Shown here piece by piece: positions 14,290 to 20,956 of a stretch of DNA of 20,956 nt (within the stretch, counting starts at the first letter, position 1; each line of letters starts with the position of its first letter). Made by a program: the position numbers and the translations under genes. The DNA is from Pseudomonadota bacterium. GTDB taxonomy: Bacteria; Pseudomonadota; Gammaproteobacteria; Burkholderiales; Ferrovaceae. The notes under the pieces are model-generated. The model saw nothing but the letters and a program-made list of their open reading frames with translations, had not been told where the DNA came from and did not search any database. The stretch covers positions 1 to 20,956 of the forward strand of contig JAJZEL010000119.1 of assembly GCA_021828575.1 (NCBI GenBank). The letters run 5' to 3'.

Positions 14290-14787
14290 CTACTTGTCCG
14301 CCAAGGCCTTGAGTACCTTGTCGGTAATGTCAATGCGAGGACCCGCGTAGATGGCGTCCGTCAAGATGAGATCATACTTTTCGGATTCGGCGATTTCGCG
14401 GATAACCTGATTGGCCCGCTCCTGAATGCTGGCAAACTCTTCATTGCGCCGCATGTTGAGGTCTTCACGAAACTCCCGCTGCATGCGCTGGTATTCACGA
14501 TTAAGGTTGGCCAGCGCCCGTTCCTTGGCAGCGCGGTCGGCATCATTCATGCTCATGCCTTCCTTGTCCAGCTCGGACTGCATGTCGCTAAGCTGCTTGC
14601 CTACCTTCTGGATGTCCGCCTGACGCTTGTCAAATTCCTTTTCCAGCTTCTTGGTCGCCTTTTGTGCAGGGCCGGCTTCCCGGAAAATCCGCTCGATGTT
14701 GATCCAGCCCACCTTGAGATCACCCGCCATGGCAGGCCACACGGTAAGCAACCCTATCAACAGAAGAATCCAACGGGTCATTTTCAT
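14290..14787 (-). CDS. skp: Skp/OmpH periplasmic chaperone
   Basis: Periplasmic holdase that keeps unfolded outer-membrane proteins soluble on the way to the BAM complex. 165 aa with a Sec signal peptide: MKMTR, hydrophobic core 6-17, cleavage after AMA (Ala21). The mature part starts with strand KVGWINIERIF and continues as long charged heptad-like helices (about 42-125, the coiled tentacles), closing with YDLILTDAIYAG and a basic C terminus. Lies 12 bases downstream of bamA, its functional partner, and 15 bases upstream of lpxD. Confidence 0.95.
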   Translation of the reverse strand: MKMTRWILLLIGLLTVWPAMAGDLKVGWINIERIFREAGPAQKATKKLEKEFDKRQADIQKVGKQLSDMQSELDKEGMSMNDADRAAKERALANLNREYQRMQREFREDLNMRRNEEFASIQERANQVIREIAESEKYDLILTDAIYAGPRIDITDKVLKALADK

Positions 14788-14799
14788 GTCGTTTCTCGC

Positions 14800-17091
14800 T
14801 TAAAAAGTGTTCCCCATCTGGAACTGGATGCGTTCTATATTATCGTAAGGCTGGGTATGGAAGGGAACAGCATAGCTGAATTTGATAGGACCCATGGGCG
14901 AGTACCAGGAAAAGGCCACCCCGGTGGAGTACCTGAATGTCGCAATGTCGATGGCCTGACTCGACCCGTACACGTTACCGGCATCAAGGAACGTACTGAG
15001 TCGGAAGGATTTGTCATTCTTGACACCCGGCACGGGAAACAGATACTCGGCACTACCGGTAACCAGTTTGTTCCCCCCCAGGTTCAGGATGTTGCCGTAG
15101 ATATCCGTAGTGGTTGGACCCAGAGTCCCAGGGAAATAACCGCGCACGGAACCCACGCCTCCACCGAAGAAATTCTTGAAGAACGGCAAGGGACTGCCAC
15201 CATAACCGTCGGCATAACCCAGCTGTCCTGAAAGGGAGAACGTGGTCTCCCGGGTGACGGGCGTCAACCATTGTTCATTGACATTTGCCCGATAGTACTG
15301 CAGGTTTTCACCTGGAAGTCCCACTTCTAGCCCATAGCTTTGCAATGAACCCCGCGTGGGATAAATGATGCTGTCCCGCGTGTCCTTGGTGAAGCCCAGA
15401 GTGGTCATGATGGTTTTGGTCTGTCCATTGAACTGATCAGCAAACTGAATGTACTGGATGGGGCTCAGGCTGGTCACTCCCACCTGTGTCGCTTCAAATC
15501 CCAGACCCGCCGTATAGGAGTCCGTTTCGTTGAGCGGCACCGTGAAGCTCATGTTTGAACCAAGTGTCCGGGTGGTATAGGGGCTTACCCCGATCAGATA
15601 GGTGGTATCGATAGACCGGTCATATATGTTGATCGACCGAGAGATTCCTTCATCTGTCCAGTAAGGGTTGGCATAGGTCAGGGAATACACCCGTGTAATC
15701 AGACCGGAACTCACATTGAAACTCAGTGAATTGCCACTACCGAACAGGTTGGTCTGACTGATCCCGCCACTCAGGATCATCTTTTCAGCATTGGAATACC
15801 CTGCCCCCACCTGGATTGACCCGGTTTGGCGCTCCACCACAGTGAAATTCACATCCACCTGATCGGTGGTTCCTGGAACAGGCGGACTGTCCACAGTCAC
15901 TTCCGAGAAGAACCCCAAGCGGTCCAGACGTTCCTTTGACCGGTTTACCTTGTCCACCGAGTACCAGGCTCCTTCCAACTGGCGCACTTCCCGACGAATC
16001 ACCTCGTCGCGTGTGGTGGTGTTGCCAAAAATATTCACGTGCCGCACGTAAATGCGACGTCCGGGATCCACCACGAAAGTGAAGGCGGCCGTCAGGTTTT
16101 TCTTATCGATGTCCGGATTGGCACTGATATTGGCAAAAGAATAGCCATCCCGTGCCAACCGGTCAGCAATTGCCTTCGAGGAATTGGTGACTTTTTCCCG
16201 GGAAAAGATCTGCCCTGGCTTCAGGGTGACCAGTTTCATCAGCTCTTCCCTAGGGACCACGAAACGTCCTGTCATCTTGACGTCCGACACCTTGTACTGC
16301 TGGCCTTCGTTGATGTTGATGGTAATGTAAATGTCTTTCTTGTCCGGGGAAATGGAAACTTCCGTGGACAGGATAGCGAACTCCAGATAGCCGCGATCCT
16401 GATAATACGAAGCCAGCCCTTCCAGATCTCCGGTCAGTTTCTGTTTTGAATACTGGTCATTCTTGGTATACCAGGAGAACCAATCGGGCGTTCCCAGCTT
16501 GAGTTCGTCAAGCAGCTGCTTTTGCGTAAATGCCTTGGCACCGATAATGTTGATTTCCTGAATATGGGCAGCGCCACCTTCCACGATATTGAACGTGATG
16601 GACACGCGGTTTCTTGGCATGGGTGTTACTGTGGTGTTCACTTGGGCAGAATACTTGCCCTTGGACAGGTATTGGCGCTTCAATTCTTTGATGGCCTTGT
16701 CCAGCAAGGATTTGTCGTATATGCGTGATTCCGCGATTCCGACAGTTTTCAGTGCATCCTTCAATTGGGTCTTGTTGAAGGATTTAGCCCCATTAATGTC
16801 AATTCTTGCAATAGAAGGCCTTTCCTGAACCAGTACCACCAGCACGTCACCGTCCTTTTCCAGACGAACGTCAGAAAAAAACCCGGTATCGTAAAGAGCC
16901 TTGAGAGCTTCAGACGCCTTGTCATCAGTCAGGGTCTCGCCCACCTTGACGGGAAGATAGCTGAATATGGTCCCTGCCTCGACCCGCTGGGCACCATCCA
17001 CGCGAATGTCACGCACAACAAAAGGGGCCAGCGCCCAAGCAGTCGTGCTCACCAGCAGGCAGCACAGGACCATAAACCTGCGAAAAATCAT
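14800..17091 (-). CDS. bamA: Outer-membrane assembly factor BamA
   Basis: Omp85-family core of the BAM complex, which folds beta-barrel proteins into the outer membrane. 763 aa (E. coli 810). Signal peptide MIFRRFMVLCCLLVSTTAWA with cleavage after Ala20. Five POTRA repeats cover about 22-410, and a 16-strand barrel fills the rest. The lid-loop motif VRGY is at 649-652 in the loop 6 region, and the chain ends in the usual aromatic strand terminating in Phe (QFQMGNTF). ATG 17091 has only a weak upstream AAGA. Six bases separate it from the rseP stop; skp follows 12 bases on. No truncation seen; the shorter length probably reflects shorter loops. Confidence 0.98.
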   Translation of the reverse strand: MIFRRFMVLCCLLVSTTAWALAPFVVRDIRVDGAQRVEAGTIFSYLPVKVGETLTDDKASEALKALYDTGFFSDVRLEKDGDVLVVLVQERPSIARIDINGAKSFNKTQLKDALKTVGIAESRIYDKSLLDKAIKELKRQYLSKGKYSAQVNTTVTPMPRNRVSITFNIVEGGAAHIQEINIIGAKAFTQKQLLDELKLGTPDWFSWYTKNDQYSKQKLTGDLEGLASYYQDRGYLEFAILSTEVSISPDKKDIYITININEGQQYKVSDVKMTGRFVVPREELMKLVTLKPGQIFSREKVTNSSKAIADRLARDGYSFANISANPDIDKKNLTAAFTFVVDPGRRIYVRHVNIFGNTTTRDEVIRREVRQLEGAWYSVDKVNRSKERLDRLGFFSEVTVDSPPVPGTTDQVDVNFTVVERQTGSIQVGAGYSNAEKMILSGGISQTNLFGSGNSLSFNVSSGLITRVYSLTYANPYWTDEGISRSINIYDRSIDTTYLIGVSPYTTRTLGSNMSFTVPLNETDSYTAGLGFEATQVGVTSLSPIQYIQFADQFNGQTKTIMTTLGFTKDTRDSIIYPTRGSLQSYGLEVGLPGENLQYYRANVNEQWLTPVTRETTFSLSGQLGYADGYGGSPLPFFKNFFGGGVGSVRGYFPGTLGPTTTDIYGNILNLGGNKLVTGSAEYLFPVPGVKNDKSFRLSTFLDAGNVYGSSQAIDIATFRYSTGVAFSWYSPMGPIKFSYAVPFHTQPYDNIERIQFQMGNTF

Positions 17092-17097
17092 GTGTTC

Positions 17098-18474
17098 TTA
17101 GTTGATTAGCAGACGTTGTATATCGTTATAGAGTGCAAATCCCATCAGCGCAGCCAGCAGGGCCAGACCCACGCGCTGCGTCAGGACCATTGCCTCGTCT
17201 GAAAGCGGACTTCCTTTCAACCATTCCACGGCATGATACATCAAATACCCCCCATCCAATAAGGGAACGGGCAAAAGATTCAGGGCACCCAGACTCACAC
17301 TGATCAGCGCCAGAAAAGAAAAATAGGCTGTCATACCCATCTGTGCTGCCTGGCCGGCGTAGGATGCAATCTGTATGGGGCCGCCCACATTGTCCCATGA
17401 GGCCCGCCCGAGAAACATGGCGCCAAAAGTCCTGAATGTCAGGGCCGTGATTTCCCAAGTCCTGGCCAGAGCAGTCTCTGCTGCGGCAACAACGGGTTTG
17501 CGCACCGTGGTCCAGTAGCGTTGTTCCAGTTCCGGATCCAGCCAGGGACTGACACCGATTTTTCCTGTTTTATGGCTGCTCGTCCCTTCCACCAAAGGTG
17601 TCACATTCAAGGAAACCGTCTGCCCAGCCCGCTCCACCTTCACCAAAAGAGGAATCCCAGGGCTGGCCTGCACTACATGCACCAGAGCCTGCCAGTTTTC
17701 CACAGGTCGATCATTCACCGACAGGATACGGTCACCACCCCGGAATCCGGCTCGAGAAGCCGGACTGTCCGGCAATATCTGGCCGACCCTGGCAGGAATG
17801 GGAAAATCCCATGGGACAAGGCCGATACGATCCATCAACTCGTCCGCCTTGTGTATGTCCGTCGCCCCAGACAGATCAAGCGCATGCCGAGTCACATGAT
17901 GCTGATTATCCATGGCCTCAAGCTCAACCCTGTCGCCAGACAGGGCATGATCCACCAGCATCAGCTGCAATGAACTCCAGGAATCCACCGGCTTTCCATC
18001 TAGAGACAGAATGCGTTCACCAGCCACAAAACCGGCAGTGGCTGCGATGGAACCCGCTGGTGGCGTACCCAGGTAAGGTTTCAATCCAGGAATGCCTACC
18101 CAGTACAAGGCCCAATACAGCAAAAAAGCCAATAGGAAATTGGCCAGCGGTCCCGCCACCACGATGCAGGACCGGATCCACAGAGGCTGACGATTAAAAG
18201 CCCGGTCCAATTCGTAGGGAGCAACCTCCCCCTCACGTTCATCCAGCATTTTGACGTAACCGCCTAGGGGAAATGCCCCGATGGCCCATTCCGTCTGGTC
18301 CTGCCCCCGTCTAATCGACCATAGGGGCTTTCCAAACCCGACGGAAAATCTCAAAACCTTGACCCCTAACCGGTTAGCCACCCAGAAATGCCCCCACTCG
18401 TGAACCGTGATCAGGAGCAACAGCGCCGCCAGAAAAGCCAGCAATGTATGAAAACCATGCACCACAAGGTCCAT
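17098..18474 (-). CDS. rseP: RseP site-2 intramembrane zinc metalloprotease
   Basis: Inner-membrane protease; in E. coli it performs the second cut of anti-sigma RseA, releasing sigma-E, and clears signal-peptide remnants. 458 aa. Zinc site H25-E26-x-x-H29 (HEWGH) in TM1 and Asp407 in NLLPVPLLDGG near the C terminus. FPLGGYVKM (68-76) is the membrane-associated beta loop. Two PDZ domains lie at about 133-200 and 228-300, the second with SPASRAGFRGGDRILSVN. ATG 18474 overlaps the dxr stop by one base (TGATG). Whether its substrate is an RseA homologue here is not shown. Confidence 0.97.
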   Translation of the reverse strand: MDLVVHGFHTLLAFLAALLLLITVHEWGHFWVANRLGVKVLRFSVGFGKPLWSIRRGQDQTEWAIGAFPLGGYVKMLDEREGEVAPYELDRAFNRQPLWIRSCIVVAGPLANFLLAFLLYWALYWVGIPGLKPYLGTPPAGSIAATAGFVAGERILSLDGKPVDSWSSLQLMLVDHALSGDRVELEAMDNQHHVTRHALDLSGATDIHKADELMDRIGLVPWDFPIPARVGQILPDSPASRAGFRGGDRILSVNDRPVENWQALVHVVQASPGIPLLVKVERAGQTVSLNVTPLVEGTSSHKTGKIGVSPWLDPELEQRYWTTVRKPVVAAAETALARTWEITALTFRTFGAMFLGRASWDNVGGPIQIASYAGQAAQMGMTAYFSFLALISVSLGALNLLPVPLLDGGYLMYHAVEWLKGSPLSDEAMVLTQRVGLALLAALMGFALYNDIQRLLIN

Positions 18475-19670
18475 CAGGAGAGTTCCCTTCTCATGAGATG
18501 CAACGCCAGGCGCCTGGCCTCTTCATCAGCCGCCATTACCTGTTCCAGAGTATGAACCGCTGACTGGGCGGATTGTTCCAGAACGCTCTCGATAAGACGT
18601 GGAATGTCCCTGAATGGCAAACGATGTTCCAGAAAGGCGGCCACGGCCACTTCATTGGCCGCGTTCAGCACTGCCGGAGCCGTTCCTCCCGCACGCATGG
18701 CACCATAAGCAAGGCGTATGACAGGGAAGCGTTCCAGATCAAGTGACTGGAAATTCAATTGCGCCACCCTGGCCAGATCCAGCGCAGGAGCTCCGGAAAC
18801 CAGTCGTTCAGGAAAGGCCAGGGCATGGGCAATGGGAATGCGCATGTCAGGACAACCCAGTTGGGCGATCAGGGATCCATCCACATAAGCCACCAGCGAG
18901 TGAATAATGCTTTCCGGATGAATAAGTATGTCCACCTGATCAGGATTGGCATTGAAAAGCCAACAGGCCTCAATCAGCTCCAGCCCCTTGTTCATCATAG
19001 TGGCGGAATCCACGGAAATCTTTCTTCCCATGACCCAATTAGGATGGCGACAGGCTTCGTCGGGTGTCACTTGCAGCAACTGGTCCAGCGGCGTCTTCAG
19101 GAACGGACCACCGGATGCCGTCAGTATGATGCGATTGACTCCCACCCTGGCCAACCCCTGTTCCCGATGGTGATGTGGCAGGGACTGGAAGATGGCATTG
19201 TGCTCGCTGTCCACGGGAAGCAAGGTGGCCCCACAACGGTGTACCGCGTCCATCATCAATCCGCCTGACATGACCAGGGCCTCCTTGTTGGCCAGCAGGA
19301 TGCGTTTTCCTGCCCGGGCTGCCGCAAGCGTGGAAGGCAGGCCTGCCGCGCCCACAATGGCTGCCATGACCGTCTGCACTTCAGGATGTGCAGCCACGTG
19401 GCACAAGGCTTCAGGTCCGATCAGAATTTCAGTGGTTTCTGCCCGTTCCGATTGTCCAAGCAGACCTCGCAAGCACTCTGCCTCTCGCTCTCCTGGCACC
19501 ACGGCAAAGCGGGGCGAAAATCTCAGACATTGTTCTGCCAGACGGTTCACATTGCGATGAGCTGACAAGGCAAATACCCGGTACCTGTCCCTATGCAAAT
19601 CGAGAACCTCCAGGGTATTGCAGCCTATACTGCCGGTGGCTCCCAGCAATGTGATCCATTGCTGCTTCAC
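18474..19670 (-). CDS. dxr: 1-deoxy-D-xylulose 5-phosphate reductoisomerase
   Basis: Second enzyme of the MEP isoprenoid pathway, converting DXP to 2-C-methylerythritol 4-phosphate with NADPH and a divalent metal. 398 aa, the same length as E. coli Dxr. Seen: NADPH loop GATGSIG (10-16), LLANKEALVM (125-134), metal ligands Asp154 and Glu156 in PVDSEHNAIFQ, Ser186 in TASGGPF, His209 and Glu231 in MMNKGLE, and APAVLNAANEVAVAAFL towards the C terminus. The start is GTG 19670, in a 4-base GTGA overlap with cdsA; no ATG fits. Placement between cdsA and rseP links isoprenoid supply to the undecaprenyl step encoded two genes upstream. Confidence 0.98.
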   Translation of the reverse strand: MKQQWITLLGATGSIGCNTLEVLDLHRDRYRVFALSAHRNVNRLAEQCLRFSPRFAVVPGEREAECLRGLLGQSERAETTEILIGPEALCHVAAHPEVQTVMAAIVGAAGLPSTLAAARAGKRILLANKEALVMSGGLMMDAVHRCGATLLPVDSEHNAIFQSLPHHHREQGLARVGVNRIILTASGGPFLKTPLDQLLQVTPDEACRHPNWVMGRKISVDSATMMNKGLELIEACWLFNANPDQVDILIHPESIIHSLVAYVDGSLIAQLGCPDMRIPIAHALAFPERLVSGAPALDLARVAQLNFQSLDLERFPVIRLAYGAMRAGGTAPAVLNAANEVAVAAFLEHRLPFRDIPRLIESVLEQSAQSAVHTLEQVMAADEEARRLALHLMRRELS

Positions 19671-20491
19671 CGGCTGTTCTCCAGCATGAGCCAGGCCACT
19701 ACCGGCAACGTGGAAGTCAACGCATCGATCCGGTCAAGAATGCCTCCGTGACCCGGCAACAGCTTGCCACTGTCCTTGACCCCTGCGCATCGCTTGACCC
19801 AGGATTCAAAGAGGTCGCCTTCAACACCCAATACGGCCAGACCCAACATCAGGGGAACCCACAGTGCCCCTTCAGACTCAATGATGCCTCTCAGGACGGG
19901 AAGCCTCACCTGATCGCGCAACACCAGCGCGTAACAGGCCACCACAAACAGTGCCCCCACCACCCCTTCCCAGGTTTTTCCCGGGCTGATGGAAGGGGCC
20001 AGTTTATGTCGTCCCCAGCGTCGTCCTGCAAAGTAGGCCGCCGTATCAGAAAACCATACCAGCGCCATGAACATCAGCAATACCCAGGGACCAGGCAAGC
20101 GGAGTACCAGCAGTGAGAATCCGGTCGGCAGGATAACCACCCACCCGGTCATGGCCAACAGCGCAGGATGCGTGACACGCCATCCGCGCGCCAGCCAGAA
20201 AGGAACGACACCTACCCAGAACACCACCGACAACAAAAAAAGGGATTTAAGCCATCGAGCACTTTCATCGTGCCCGGCTGCCCAGGCCACACCACCAATC
20301 AACAAAGCGGTAAATGCCACGTACAGCACAGCGCCCCCCTTATGCATGCGGGCCAAGCCTGCCCATTCCCAAGCCGACAGCAGACACAATGCCAAAACCG
20401 TCCAGCGCCATCCCTCACCCGGCGCCCAAAACAGGACAGCCGCCAGGAAAACCAGCAGGATTGTAGCGGTCAGGACCCTTGCTCGTAACAT
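19667..20491 (-). CDS. cdsA: Phosphatidate cytidylyltransferase
   Basis: Integral inner-membrane enzyme making CDP-diacylglycerol from phosphatidate and CTP, the branch point to all phospholipids. 274 aa with about eight membrane segments. The family signature runs from Ser230 to Asp256: SWVKRCAGVKDSG, LLPGHGG and LDRID with the catalytic Asp pair. SDTAAYFAGRRWG (148-160) and ISPGKTWEG (168-176) are the other conserved cytidylyltransferase motifs. ATG 20491 lies within the end of uppS (22-base overlap), so the two are translationally coupled. Confidence 0.97.
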   Translation of the reverse strand: MLRARVLTATILLVFLAAVLFWAPGEGWRWTVLALCLLSAWEWAGLARMHKGGAVLYVAFTALLIGGVAWAAGHDESARWLKSLFLLSVVFWVGVVPFWLARGWRVTHPALLAMTGWVVILPTGFSLLVLRLPGPWVLLMFMALVWFSDTAAYFAGRRWGRHKLAPSISPGKTWEGVVGALFVVACYALVLRDQVRLPVLRGIIESEGALWVPLMLGLAVLGVEGDLFESWVKRCAGVKDSGKLLPGHGGILDRIDALTSTLPVVAWLMLENSR

Positions 20492-20956
20492 TGTTCGCTG
20501 GTACGGCCAAAACGACGTTCCCTCTGTTGATAGGAACGGATGGCCTCCTCAAGGCAACTGCCATCAAAATCGGGCCAGAGCACTTCAGTGAAATAAAGTT
20601 CGGTATAAGCCAATTGCCAGAGTAAAAAATTACTGATGCGTTGCTCACCACCCGTACGGATGAAAAGATCCGGTTCTGGCACATCGCCCAACGAAAGGTA
20701 CGGAATCAGGTCGGCTTCGGAAATGCCACGAGTGACCACCTCGGGATGTTCAGCCAGCAGGCGGTTCGTGGCCTGGAGGATGTCCCAGCGCCCTCCATAA
20801 TTGGCGGCAATGGTGAGTACCAGTCGGTCGTTTTCGCAAGTAAGGGCCTCGGCCTCCTGAATGAGTCCACGCAGACGCTCGCCAAACATGCCCACATCAC
20901 CGATGATCCGGATGCGCACCCGCGCCTGGTGCAGACGCTGCATTTCCTTTTCCAGG
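20470..20956 (-). CDS. uppS: Undecaprenyl diphosphate synthase, 5'-truncated by the window edge
   Basis: Cis-prenyltransferase extending farnesyl diphosphate with isopentenyl units to C55 undecaprenyl diphosphate, the lipid carrier for peptidoglycan and polysaccharide synthesis. Only the C-terminal 161 residues lie in the window; the frame is open through the last base, so the M at 20943 is internal and the N-terminal catalytic Asp is outside. Conserved regions: RIIGD, LTIAANYGGRWDI, LFIRTGGEQRISNFLLWQ, AYTELYFTEVLWPDF and the RRFG near the end. First visible gene of the minus-strand cluster; the cluster promoter must lie beyond the window. Confidence 0.97.
   Translation of the reverse strand, partial: LEKEMQRLHQARVRIRIIGDVGMFGERLRGLIQEAEALTCENDRLVLTIAANYGGRWDILQATNRLLAEHPEVVTRGISEADLIPYLSLGDVPEPDLFIRTGGEQRISNFLLWQLAYTELYFTEVLWPDFDGSCLEEAIRSYQQRERRFGRTSEQCYEQGS

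Noticed and set aside
14257..15231. 324-codon forward open frame opposite lpxD, skp and bamA
   Set aside because: It spans the ends and gaps of three clearly identified minus-strand genes and shows no domain; a by-product of their codon use.

Overview
The window reads as ordinary chromosome from an autotrophic proteobacterium, most likely a betaproteobacterium. Three things suggest this. The envelope cluster has the order uppS-cdsA-dxr-rseP-bamA-skp-lpxD-fabZ-lpxA-lpxB-rnhB followed by a SpoU-type RNA methyltransferase, an order I associate with Betaproteobacteria. A class I phosphoglycerate kinase sits next to an inorganic-carbon uptake operon. GC content is moderate throughout. An acidophilic or iron/sulfur-oxidising lineage such as Ferrovum-like bacteria is possible, but this cannot be decided from the window.

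Layout. (1) 1-942 (+): 3' part of pgk. (2) 943-1160: intergenic and leader region with a LysR-type operator candidate and two inverted repeats. (3) 1161-7019 (+): a tightly coupled four-gene DAB operon for energised CO2/bicarbonate accumulation: dabB (NuoL-like channel subunit), an unnamed 248-aa membrane protein, dabA (DUF2309, beta-carbonic-anhydrase-like zinc site) and a PII-like regulator resembling SbtB. Every junction overlaps (TGATG, ATGA, ATGA). (4) 7039-8736 (-): a two-gene unit, AlkA-type DNA glycosylase then arylamine N-acetyltransferase, convergent with the DAB operon. (5) 8838-9515 (+): a LuxR/NarL-type regulator with a degenerate receiver domain, divergent from alkA. (6) 9494-20956 (-): twelve tightly packed genes, read from the right edge, for undecaprenyl diphosphate, CDP-diacylglycerol, isoprenoid precursor (DXP reductoisomerase), site-2 protease, outer-membrane assembly, lipid A, RNase HII and an RNA 2'-O-methyltransferase.

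How the parts work together. DabA/DabB, probably with the third membrane protein, would raise cytoplasmic bicarbonate for the Calvin cycle. Pgk acts in that cycle, and the PII-like protein could gate the pump in response to adenylate or carbon state. The right half is a housekeeping operon for building the Gram-negative envelope. I saw no tRNA, rRNA, CRISPR array, insertion sequence or phage gene. The least-described element is the extended DAB operon, mainly its middle membrane protein and its PII-like partner.
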